A stretch of 64,000 nucleotides of DNA, taken from positions 62,001 through 126,000 of the forward strand of contig NZ_JARZAJ010000016.1 in assembly GCF_029892105.1 (NCBI RefSeq). The letters run 5' to 3'. Positions 48,132-56,052 of the stretch are shown piece by piece. Position 1 is the first letter of the stretch. Each line of letters opens with the position of its first letter. The notes beneath the pieces are model-generated. The model searched no databases. It was not told the origin of the DNA and saw nothing but the letters and a program-made list of their open reading frames with translations. Made by a program: the position numbers and the translations under genes. This DNA is from Kitasatospora sp. GP82 (GTDB taxonomy: Bacteria > Actinomycetota > Actinomycetes > Streptomycetales > Streptomycetaceae).

Positions 48132-50705
48132 CTACTGCGCGTTGATCGCCCGCAGCATGTTCGGGCGGGCCGCCCGCCGGGCCGGCCAGACCGCCGCCAG
48201 CACCCCGATCGCCAGACCGAGCAGCAGGAACAGGCCGAGCCGCGCCCAGGGCAGCACGATCTCGTACTGCGAAAGCGAGGATTTGGTGAGGCTACCGCAC
48301 GCCCAGGCCAGGAAGATCCCCGTGCCGATGCCCAGGGCCGCGCCGAACAGCGAGATCACCACGGATTCCAGGCGCACCATCTGCTTGACGCCCCTGTTGT
48401 CGAGGCCGATCGCGCGCAGCAGCCCGATCTCCCGGGTCCGCTCGAAGACCGACATGGCCAGGGTGTTGACGACGCCGAACACTCCGATGACGACGGTCAT
48501 GCCGAGCAGGCCGTACATCATGTTGAGCATCGCATCGATCTGGCCGGACTGAGCCTTCGTCAACTGCTCCTGGTTCTGCACCTGGAGGAGCGGACTGTTG
48601 CCGAGGGCCCTGCGGATGTCCTGGTCGAGGCCGCTCGTGTTCCGGTCGGACGCGGCCTTGACCAGAATGCTGTCGAGCTTCCCTCCGTCCGCGTACGGCA
48701 GGACATCGTCCATGGTGCCTATGGCGCCGCCGACGGCGCGGGTCTGCTGGTAGACACCGACGACGGTCAGCTCCTTCTTGTCGTGGCCGAAGCCCAGCGT
48801 GCCTTGGAAGGTGTCGCCCTTCGACAGGCCGGTGTCCTTGGCCAGCTTGTCGGAGAGCGCGACCTTGCCGGGGCCGATGTCTGCGAGCGAGCCGCTGCTG
48901 AACTTCAGGTCGGAGACCCTGCCAAGCTGCTGCGGGTCCGCGGCGGTGAGCGCGGCGAACTTGCCCCGTGCACCCAGGGTCGAGGAGGCGACGGGCGCCG
49001 ACTCCGCGACGCCCGGGACTTCGGCGACCTTCGCGCCGAGCGCGGGGTCGATGCCGACGAAGCCGGTGTTGGACACCTTGTAGTCTGCGGTCAGGCCCCC
49101 TACTGCCGCCGCCTTGAGAGCGGCGTTCATAGAGCTGCCGGTCACGCTCAGGCCCGTGATCAGGGTGAGCCCGATCATCAGGGCGGAGGCGGTGGCGGCG
49201 GTGCGGCGCGGGTTGCGCAGCGCGTTCTCCTTGGCGAGCTTGCCGCTGACGCCGAAGAGCCGGGTGGTGACCGCTCCCGCGAGCCGGATCAGCGGCCGGG
49301 ACAGCAGTGGTGCGATCACGATCATGCCGGTCAGCGCGAGCACGGAGCCGAGTCCGGCGGTTTTGAGGTTGGTGTCGGCTCCGTTCTTCTGCGTGGAGAC
49401 GTACAGCATGGTGAGGACACCAACGCCGGTGAGCAGCCCGCCGAGGCTGTTGCGGAGCACCATGCTGCGCCTGGGCGGTGTCTGGTCGACGGTGGTCAGT
49501 GCCTCGATCGGTGCGACCTTCGCGGCCTTGCGGGACGGCAGCCAGGCGGCGAGCACGGTGACGCCGACGCCGACCAGGAGGGACCGGACGAGCGCGTCCG
49601 TGGAGACGACCAGGGGGCCGTTCGGCAGGCCCGCGCCGCTCGCGTTGAGGACTGGCCGCGTGGCGGTCGCGATACCGATTCCGAGCACGATTCCAGCTGC
49701 GGAGGCGCCGAGTCCGAGAAGCCCGGCCTCGGTGAGGACCGCGCGGACGACCTGGCGGCGCGAGGCCCCTACGGCGCGCAGCAGCGCGGTCTCACGGCTT
49801 CGCTGAGCGATCAGCATGGTGAAGGTGTTGGCGATGACGAAGACGCCGACGAACAGCGCGGTCCCGGCGAAGGCCAGGAGCATACGGGTGAGCTCCTTGG
49901 TGTTCTCGGCGATCCGCTCCGCCTGCTCGTATCCGAGCTGAGCTCCGCTGGTGACCGTGATGCCCTCGGCGGGCAGCAGCGCGCGGATCTTGCTGGTGAG
50001 CTCCTGATTGTCGGTGCCGGGTGCAGAGCCGACGGCCAGCTCGTCGAACCGGCCCGCCTGCAGGAAGAGCTGCTGTGCGGTGCTGGTGTCGAAGAGCGCG
50101 AGGCTGCCGCCTGCGGTCACGCGCGGGTCGTCAGTGTTGACGGTGCCGACCAGCTTCTTGGTGAGTGTGGGGCCCTGGGTGGCGAAGCGGACGGAGTCAC
50201 CGATGGCGTAGCCGGCCTTCTCGGCGGTACGCCGGTCCAGAGCTATCTCTCCGCTGGCGGTGGGGCCGCGTCCGGCGCTGACGGGGAAGCGGCTGTCCCG
50301 GTCCGTGTCCGGTGTGTCCGGTGAATAGTTGGTCGCCAGGTTCTGCCAGTTGTTGTCGGCGTTCAGCGGTCGGCCGTCCTTGGCTGCCAGGGTGGCGGTG
50401 CCGTTGACGGTGGGGTGCACGGACGTGACGCCGGGCACGGCACGGACCTTGTCGGCGAGATCACTGGTGAGCGCCGTGGACCGGGCGTCGTCCGCCTCGC
50501 TGTCGGGGTTCCGCCGGGATGAGGCCTGTACGGATACGGCGACGTCCTTGAGGTTCTTGGCGGAGGCGCCGCGAAGGGCCTGGGTGACGGTGTCGCCGAA
50601 GACGAGCGTGCCGGAGACGAAGGCGACGCCGAGCGTGATCGCGAGGGCGGTCATGACCAATCGGGCTTTGTGCGCGAAGACGTTGCGCAGGGCTGTACGC
50701 AGCAT
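48132..50705 (-). CDS. ABC transporter permease, FtsX/MacB type (duplicated)
   Basis: 857 aa. Two FtsX halves: an N-terminal helix (VMTALAITLGVAFVSGTLVF), a large extracellular domain (~40-245), three helices (LLAFAGTALFVGVFVIANTF ... ), a cytoplasmic joint, a second helix in ALMIGLTLITGLSVTG, a second extracellular domain and three final helices ending WPARRAARPNMLRAI. RETALLRAVGASRRQVVRAV and TREIGLLRAIGLDNRGVKQM are the coupling-helix signatures of FtsX permeases. It pairs with the ATPase encoded 60 nt upstream. Such modules export or expel peptides and lipids and often defend against envelope antibiotics. Confidence 0.9.
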   Translation of the reverse strand: MLRTALRNVFAHKARLVMTALAITLGVAFVSGTLVFGDTVTQALRGASAKNLKDVAVSVQASSRRNPDSEADDARSTALTSDLADKVRAVPGVTSVHPTVNGTATLAAKDGRPLNADNNWQNLATNYSPDTPDTDRDSRFPVSAGRGPTASGEIALDRRTAEKAGYAIGDSVRFATQGPTLTKKLVGTVNTDDPRVTAGGSLALFDTSTAQQLFLQAGRFDELAVGSAPGTDNQELTSKIRALLPAEGITVTSGAQLGYEQAERIAENTKELTRMLLAFAGTALFVGVFVIANTFTMLIAQRSRETALLRAVGASRRQVVRAVLTEAGLLGLGASAAGIVLGIGIATATRPVLNASGAGLPNGPLVVSTDALVRSLLVGVGVTVLAAWLPSRKAAKVAPIEALTTVDQTPPRRSMVLRNSLGGLLTGVGVLTMLYVSTQKNGADTNLKTAGLGSVLALTGMIVIAPLLSRPLIRLAGAVTTRLFGVSGKLAKENALRNPRRTAATASALMIGLTLITGLSVTGSSMNAALKAAAVGGLTADYKVSNTGFVGIDPALGAKVAEVPGVAESAPVASSTLGARGKFAALTAADPQQLGRVSDLKFSSGSLADIGPGKVALSDKLAKDTGLSKGDTFQGTLGFGHDKKELTVVGVYQQTRAVGGAIGTMDDVLPYADGGKLDSILVKAASDRNTSGLDQDIRRALGNSPLLQVQNQEQLTKAQSGQIDAMLNMMYGLLGMTVVIGVFGVVNTLAMSVFERTREIGLLRAIGLDNRGVKQMVRLESVVISLFGAALGIGTGIFLAWACGSLTKSSLSQYEIVLPWARLGLFLLLGLAIGVLAAVWPARRAARPNMLRAINAQ

Positions 50706-50765
50706 GGCGGTGGTCCCACTTCTAGGGTGCGTGGCGGAGGTCCGTGCGGGGAGCGGGCGGCCGGG

Positions 50766-51551
50766 TCAGCTCGTGCGGGCCTTGGTGTCGAACTGCCTCA
50801 TCCGGTCCAGGACGCCCTCGGCGGTTGGTGCGAGCAGCTCGTCGGTGAGTCGGCCGTCGGCGAGGAAGACCACGCGGTCGGCGTAGGCGGCGGCCGCCGG
50901 GTCGTGGGTGACCATCACGATGGTCTGGCCCCACTCCCGTACGGAATCCCGCAGGAAGCCCAGGATCTCGGAGCCGGAGCGGGAGTCCAGGTTGCCGGTC
51001 GGCTCGTCCGCGAAGATGATCTCCGGCCGGGACGCGAGGGCGCGGGCCACGGCGACACGCTGCTGCTGGCCGCCGGACAGCTGAGCGGGGCGGTGGCTCA
51101 GTCGTCCGGAGAGGCCGACGGTCGCCACGACCGTGTCCAGCCACTGCTGGTCCGGCCTGCGGCCCGCGATGGCCATCGGCAGCGTGATGTTCTCCAGCGC
51201 CGTCAGCGTGGGGAGCAGGTTGAACGCCTGGAAGACGAAACCGACGCTGTCCCGGCGCAGCCGGGTGAGCTGTCGGTCGTTCAGGCTGGACAGTTCGGTG
51301 TCACCGATCTGTGCGGAGCCTGTGGAGACCGAGTCGAGACCCGCCATGCAGTGCATCAGAGTCGACTTGCCGGAGCCGGACGGCCCCATGATCGCGGTGA
51401 ACCGGCCACGTCCGAACTCCAACGAGACCGAGTCCAGGGCGACGATCCGGGTCTCGCCCTGGCCGTAGACCTTGCACAGCCCGGTGGCCCGGGCGGCGGC
51501 AGAACCCGTGGAGAAGTGGGCGGGCACGGGGGCGGCTGCCTGCATTGACAT
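50766..51551 (-). CDS. ABC transporter ATPase (MacB/LolD type)
   Basis: 261 aa. Walker A GPSGSGKSTLMHCMAGLDSV, Q-loop VFQAFNLLPTLTALEN, signature LSGGQQQRVAVARALA, Walker B IIFADEPTGNLDSRSG, H-loop VTHDPAAAAYAD: all canonical for the MacB/LolD subfamily that works with FtsX permeases. GGAG lies 5 nt before the ATG. Its operon partner follows after 60 nt; a two-component system on the same strand lies just upstream, the usual control of such exporters. Confidence 0.92.
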   Translation of the reverse strand: MSMQAAAPVPAHFSTGSAAARATGLCKVYGQGETRIVALDSVSLEFGRGRFTAIMGPSGSGKSTLMHCMAGLDSVSTGSAQIGDTELSSLNDRQLTRLRRDSVGFVFQAFNLLPTLTALENITLPMAIAGRRPDQQWLDTVVATVGLSGRLSHRPAQLSGGQQQRVAVARALASRPEIIFADEPTGNLDSRSGSEILGFLRDSVREWGQTIVMVTHDPAAAAYADRVVFLADGRLTDELLAPTAEGVLDRMRQFDTKARTS

Positions 51552-51697
51552 GTCAGCTCCGGAGTTACGGGGAAGAGGTTCTGTGACTGCCTCTCATCCT
51601 CGATGCGCCGTGCTGCGGAACCGTCGGCCTCAGGGCGTGAATGAGGCGTCTGTCGAAGGTCGGGCCCGGGGGCGCGCGTAGTCCTCGGGGCGGACGG

Positions 51698-51723
51698 CCG
51701 TCTCTGTCCTTCGGCAGAGACGG
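51698..51723 (-). terminator. Terminator after the response regulator gene
   Basis: CCGTCTCTG and CAGAGACGG form a perfect 9-bp stem with an 8-nt loop just past the stop codon. A second possible hairpin (CGGGGCCGCTGCT/AGCAGCCCCG) includes the end of the gene. Confidence 0.7.
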
Positions 51724-51739
51724 TGTGCGGGGCCGCTGC

Positions 51740-52453
51740 TCAGGACAGCAGCCCCGTCCGGTAGGCGAGGACCGCCGCCTGGACCCGGCTGTCCGTGCCC
51801 GTCTTCACCAGGACGGCGCTGACGTGGGTCTTCACCGTGCCCACGCCGATCCCCAGATGACGGCCGATCTCCGCGTTGGCGAGGCCCTGGCCCAGCAATG
51901 CGAGGACGTCGCGTTCCCGGCCGGTGAGCGCTGCCAGCCGCTGTCCGGGGACGGAACCGGAGGCCGGTGCTGACGCCCCCTCGGGTCCCGGCTTGCCGGC
52001 ATCGCCGCCCAGCATGCGCTCGATGACGGTGCGGGTGACCTTGGGCGAGAGGACCGCGTCGCCCGCGGCGGCGGCCCGTACCGCGCTGATCAGCTCCTGC
52101 GGGCCCTCGTCCTTGAGGAGAAAGCCGGTGGCGCCGGACCGCAGCGCGCGCGTCACGTTCTTCTCGTCGCCGAACGTGGTGAGCATGACGACCTGCGGCC
52201 GGGGGCGGAGGGCGAGGAGCCGCTCGATCGTGGCGAGCCCGTCGAGCACGGGCATCCGGATATCGATCAGGGCCACGTCGGGACGGGTCTCGCCGGCGAC
52301 CCGCACGGCCTCCTCGCCGTTCGTCGCCTCGCCGACCACCTCGATGCCTTCGGCATGGCGCAGGATCAGCCGGACGCCGTGCCGGATCAGCTCCTCGTCG
52401 TCGGCGAGCAGGACCCGGATCGGGCGGTGGTCGGAAGCGGGAAAGTCGGTCAT
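51740..52453 (-). CDS. NarL/FixJ-family response regulator
   Basis: 237 aa. Receiver domain: IRVLLADDEELIRHGVRLIL with the acidic pocket, phospho-acceptor D64 in VALIDIRMPVLDG, the conserved Thr in VVMLTTFGDEK and Lys in FLLKDEGPQE. A C-terminal LuxR HTH has LTGRERDVLALLGQGLANAE and IGVGTVKTHVSAVLVKTGTD. A Pro/Gly linker of ~25 residues between the domains is a little long. Its ATG overlaps the sensor kinase stop (ATGA). It probably activates the ABC exporter genes downstream. Confidence 0.92.
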   Translation of the reverse strand: MTDFPASDHRPIRVLLADDEELIRHGVRLILRHAEGIEVVGEATNGEEAVRVAGETRPDVALIDIRMPVLDGLATIERLLALRPRPQVVMLTTFGDEKNVTRALRSGATGFLLKDEGPQELISAVRAAAAGDAVLSPKVTRTVIERMLGGDAGKPGPEGASAPASGSVPGQRLAALTGRERDVLALLGQGLANAEIGRHLGIGVGTVKTHVSAVLVKTGTDSRVQAAVLAYRTGLLS

Positions 52454-54174
52454 GGGGACTCCCACGGTGGCGTACGCGACACCATCGGTACGGTGAAGCG
52501 GTCGATCGTGGCCAACGTATCGCCACGGAAGCAGAACCGGGTGATCCTGAGGTGATCGGGGCCCTCCTCGGCGCCCGCGGCAGCGGAGTCCCCACGGCCG
52601 GCGCCCTCGGTCGGCGGCGTGGCGTCCTCGAACGGAAACGTCGAGTACATGCAGCTCGTCACGGACTCCGGGTGGGCCGGCTCCCGACCCGTCGCCGCCG
52701 CGCGCACCGATGTGTTGTCCCCGTACACGGCCTCCTCCACCATCTTGCGGGACATCCCGATCCGGGGCGGCTCGTGATTGCGGGGGTCGGGTTCCGGGAA
52801 CGCCTGGGTGACCAGCAGAAGGCCGCACATCATCATCACGCCCACGCCCATGAGGCCAAGGAACCCGCTGAGGGCATTCACGGCACGGCGTTGGACACCG
52901 GCGGGTGAGTGGTCGGAGCGCGGCTCGGACGGCGATTCACGCGGCGGGGCGCCCGCGGCGGCGAGGCTCGCTCCCGGGTCCGGCTGCGCCGGGATCCGTG
53001 CTGTCACCGCGAAGCCACCGGCCGGCGTCGGGCCCGCCTCCAGGGTGCCGCCGAGCAGTGCCACCCGTTCCCGCAGCCCGACGTGGCCGCGCCCCGAGCC
53101 CAGGCCGGTCTCCGCTTCCGGGGCCACGGTCGGAAGCCCGTTGCGTACGAGCACGTCCACACGGTTGTCGGTGTGGGTGACCACCACGGTGACACGGGCT
53201 CCGGCGGCGTACCGGTGCACGTTGGTCAGCGACTCGCGCACCACACGGTGCACCGCACGCCGCACCTGGGCCGCGCGGTCGTTCAGGTCGGGGCCGTCCC
53301 AGGTGAGATCGACGGGTATGCCGCCGCTGCGCGACTCCTCGGCCAGCGCCTCGACATCGGATCGGGTACCCGTAGTGTCGGTCAGGGCGTCGGTCCCGGT
53401 GTCCCGCCCCAACGGGCCCAGGACACCGAGCACTTCGCGCAGTTCCCGCATCGCGTCTGCGACGGCCCGGCGCACCAGGGCCGCCTCGTCGCGCAGTTCG
53501 GGCGACTCCTTCTGCAGTGCCATCTCCAGGCCGCCCGTGTGCAGCGAGATCAGGCTGAGCCGGTGGCCGATCAGGTCGTGCATCTCCGCAGCGATCCGGG
53601 ACCGTTCATGTATCCGGGACTCGCTGTCCGCGAGCCGGCGGGCCGCCTCCGCGGCGGCGGCACGTTCCCGAAGCGCCCGCAGTAGCCGGTCCTCCTGGCC
53701 GCCCGAGATGCCGAGAAGTCCCGGCACCATCAGCGTGGTGGCGGCGAGTACGGCGCCGAGCGCGAGCCCGAACGGGTGGCTGCCGAGCCCGATGCCCGGG
53801 GCGAAGGCGGCGCAGGACAGCGTCGCCAGAACGGTCGAGGCGAGCAGCACAGCGCTCCGGCGCCGGGGGGCCGTCAGGTGCTTGGCCGTGGTGTACGCGG
53901 TCATGGCGGCCGGCAGCCCGGCGGCCGGCAGCAGGCCCACGACGGCGGAGATGCCCAGCAGGCTCGTCGTGGGGAAGCGACGGCGGACGGCGAGCAGGGC
54001 GAGGGCGAGGGCACCGAGGAGGAGCTGAATCTCGCCGGCCGAGCCCCGGCCCCGCAGGATCTGCTGGGTGAGGAGCATCAGCAACGCGCCGCCGGTCACT
54101 TCCGCGAGCGCGCGCCACGGTCCCCGGCTCTGTTTGCCAGGGGCCGTGAACGGATTTCGGGAGATGGGGGCCAT
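52450..54174 (-). CDS. Sensor histidine kinase with C-terminal membrane-anchored extracellular domain
   Basis: 574 aa. Four or five N-terminal helices (~25-155), then HisKA_3 ERSRIAAEMHDLIGHRLSLI with the phospho-acceptor H199, and HATPase: N-box HRVVRESLTNVHRYA, G-box GLGSGRGHVGLRERVALLGG. Unusually the protein continues: after a Pro/Ser linker another transmembrane helix (~432-457, FLGLMGVGVMMMCGLLLVTQ) leads to ~115 residues that would be outside, starting MSRKMVEEAVYGDN (similar to BamE/SmpA-type 'T/SRxxVExxxG' starts) and with two Cys. This may be the true sensor. The ATG at 54174 lacks a clear ribosome-binding site; the much longer upstream frame is not coding. Confidence 0.85.
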   Translation of the reverse strand: MAPISRNPFTAPGKQSRGPWRALAEVTGGALLMLLTQQILRGRGSAGEIQLLLGALALALLAVRRRFPTTSLLGISAVVGLLPAAGLPAAMTAYTTAKHLTAPRRRSAVLLASTVLATLSCAAFAPGIGLGSHPFGLALGAVLAATTLMVPGLLGISGGQEDRLLRALRERAAAAEAARRLADSESRIHERSRIAAEMHDLIGHRLSLISLHTGGLEMALQKESPELRDEAALVRRAVADAMRELREVLGVLGPLGRDTGTDALTDTTGTRSDVEALAEESRSGGIPVDLTWDGPDLNDRAAQVRRAVHRVVRESLTNVHRYAAGARVTVVVTHTDNRVDVLVRNGLPTVAPEAETGLGSGRGHVGLRERVALLGGTLEAGPTPAGGFAVTARIPAQPDPGASLAAAGAPPRESPSEPRSDHSPAGVQRRAVNALSGFLGLMGVGVMMMCGLLLVTQAFPEPDPRNHEPPRIGMSRKMVEEAVYGDNTSVRAAATGREPAHPESVTSCMYSTFPFEDATPPTEGAGRGDSAAAGAEEGPDHLRITRFCFRGDTLATIDRFTVPMVSRTPPWESP

Positions 54175-54308
54175 CGGCCAATTGTCGGGGGCAGTGGTGC
54201 GTGTCCGTATGCGACCTGGGGATGAGGTACGGCTCCGTCGAAAGCCAGAGGCGTGGATCAGGCGTGCCCAGGGGTGCCCGTGGTGTCCACCGGGGGAGTC
54301 GGCCCCGG

Positions 54309-55514
54309 TCAGTCGCTCGCGCCGGAGAGCACCTGCTCCGCGGGGGCGGCTGGTGCGGGACGCCGGCCGGTGAGGGCGCGGACCACGGTCAGCTGGAGCA
54401 GCAGGCCGAGAAGTGCCGCTCCTGCCGCCCACAGTGGCAGTACCGAGCCGTCCCAGCCGAGCGAGAAGGCCACGCCCCCCAGGCCCGAGCCGACGGCACT
54501 GCCCAGGTAGAGAGCGGATTCGTTCAGGGCCACGGCCACCGGACCGCCCTTGTCGCCGCGTACTTCCAGCAGGTCGTTCTGCTGCGGCACCTGCAGGGCC
54601 CATCCCACCGCTCCCCACACCGCGATCGGGATCAGCGCGACCAACGGATGGATCGAGGCGCTGACGCGGAGCATGACGAGTGCCACGACCAGCAGCGCCA
54701 TGATGCCGACGACGAGCGAGTACGGGCGGCGGACCCGGTCCACCAGGGAGCCGATCAGGGCACTGCCGACCACGCCCCCGATGCCCCAGGCCCAGAGGTA
54801 CGGAGTGATGGTCTCCACCTTGCCCATGGCTTCGGTCGCCATGACCGGCGCGAAGTAGGTGTACAGCCCGAGGCTGGCGACGGCGGCGAGGAAGGAGACA
54901 CCGACGATGGAGGCGACGCGGGGATCGGTGATGACCTGGGCACGCTGGCGGAGGCCGACCGAGGTGGTCGCCGGCAGGGCGGGCAGCCTCAGCGCGAGCC
55001 CGGCGAAGGAGATGAGCCCGATCGCGGACACTAGCCACAGCGTGGAGCGCCAGCTTGTGTGCTGGGCGATGAAGACTCCCGCAGGCACTCCGATCACGGT
55101 GCCGGAGCTCATGCCGCCCATGATGACGGCGAGGGCTCGGCCGCGCCGTTCCTTGTCGACGAGCGAGGCCGCGGCCGATGCGGCGAGCGCCAGGTACAGG
55201 CCCGCGCCGACGCCCGCGAAGGCGCGGGCGACGAGCAGTGCCGGAAGCGAGGCGGACAGCGCGCTGCCCGCGTTGGCGACGGTGAAGACGGCGAGCGAGC
55301 CGAGCAGTCCGACGCGCACCCGGGAGGCGGAGAGGAAGGTGGCGAAGATCGGGGACGCGATCGCGTAGGCCAGGGTGAACGTGGTGACCATCTGCCCCGT
55401 GGCGGAGACGGACGAGTCGAAGTCGTCGGCGATGACCGGCAACAGACCGGCGGTCACATAGGCGTCGAGGCCGAGCGCGAAGGCCCCCAGCCCGAGGAGG
55501 TAGACGAGTTTCAT
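54309..55514 (-). CDS. MFS exporter (DHA1, Cmx/AraJ type)
   Basis: 401 aa, 12 helices. GLGAFALGLDAYVTAGLLPV, ASPIFATFLSASRVRVGLLG (motif A equivalent), GVGAGLYLALAASAAASLVD and RRGRALAVIMGGMSSGTVIG are typical of chloramphenicol/arabinose-type exporters. The ATG has GAGGGA 5 nt upstream; a TTG four codons earlier is rejected. It is divergent from an ArsR regulator with a clear operator between, so it is likely induced when the regulator binds its ligand. Substrate unknown. Confidence 0.85.
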   Translation of the reverse strand: MKLVYLLGLGAFALGLDAYVTAGLLPVIADDFDSSVSATGQMVTTFTLAYAIASPIFATFLSASRVRVGLLGSLAVFTVANAGSALSASLPALLVARAFAGVGAGLYLALAASAAASLVDKERRGRALAVIMGGMSSGTVIGVPAGVFIAQHTSWRSTLWLVSAIGLISFAGLALRLPALPATTSVGLRQRAQVITDPRVASIVGVSFLAAVASLGLYTYFAPVMATEAMGKVETITPYLWAWGIGGVVGSALIGSLVDRVRRPYSLVVGIMALLVVALVMLRVSASIHPLVALIPIAVWGAVGWALQVPQQNDLLEVRGDKGGPVAVALNESALYLGSAVGSGLGGVAFSLGWDGSVLPLWAAGAALLGLLLQLTVVRALTGRRPAPAAPAEQVLSGASD

Positions 55515-55524
55515 GAAGTCCCTC

Positions 55525-55561
55525 AATGTTCGGTAATCCTAGAACATTCATACATGCTAGG
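55525..55561. promoter_or_regulatory. Operator palindromes between MFS and ArsR genes
   Basis: AATGTTC (55525-55531) and GAACATT (55542-55548) are perfect arms 10 nt apart; CCTAG (55538-55542) and CTAGG (55557-55561) form a second, overlapping dyad. Both lie just upstream of the exporter start, where ArsR would repress. Confidence 0.6.
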
Positions 55562-55638
55562 CAGGTGCGCGGCGATGGCAAGCGGGGAGGGGAAAACCAG
55601 CCAGATCCGTGCGCGGTCGGCTGTGCGATTCTTACGGG

Positions 55639-55974
55639 GTGCGCCGATACTTCCACCCGGATCCCGAGGACATCTGCCTTCCGGAGGTGCTGTTCGCGCT
55701 GAGCGACGCCACCCGGCTCGGCATCGCGGTAGACCTGTCGGACGGGGGTGAGCGCACGGCGGGGGAGCTGGGCGGTGACATCGCGAAGTCGACGATGACC
55801 CATCACCTGAAGATCCTTCGGGAGGCGGGTGTCCTCCGTGTCCGTTCGGAGGGCACCCGCTGCTACAACTCCCTGCGCCTGGCTGATCTGGAGAGCCGCT
55901 TCCCCGGCCTGGTCGACCAGCTTCTGAGCTCCGCCGCGAGATGCGGCTACACCTCGGCCGACGCGCGCCGGTAG
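55639..55974 (+). CDS. ArsR-family winged-helix regulator
   Basis: 111 aa. LPEVLFALSDATRLGIAVDL, ERTAGELGGDIAKSTMTHHL, KILREAGVLRVRSEGTRCYN give the complete ArsR HTH and wing. Only two Cys are near the wing and C-terminus (TRCYN, ARCGY), and no CxC/ELCV metal site, so the ligand is probably not a classic thiophilic metal. GTG 55639 is chosen: a GATTCT box 6 nt upstream suggests a leaderless mRNA. It controls the divergent MFS exporter. Confidence 0.85.
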   Translation: MRRYFHPDPEDICLPEVLFALSDATRLGIAVDLSDGGERTAGELGGDIAKSTMTHHLKILREAGVLRVRSEGTRCYNSLRLADLESRFPGLVDQLLSSAARCGYTSADARR

Positions 55975-55976
55975 GG

Positions 55977-56047
55977 CGTGGGCGGCCGGTTCCCACCGGG
56001 CGCGTCGGCCGCCCACGTCGGATCGGATCCAGCGTCGGCCGCCCACG
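55977..56047. terminator. Terminator region with duplicated hairpin arm
   Basis: CGTGGGCGGCCG (55977-55988) can pair with either of two identical arms CGGCCGCCCACG (56006-56017 and 56036-56047). It lies between convergent arsR and asparagine synthetase-like genes. Confidence 0.65.
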
Positions 56048-56052
56048 CCGGA

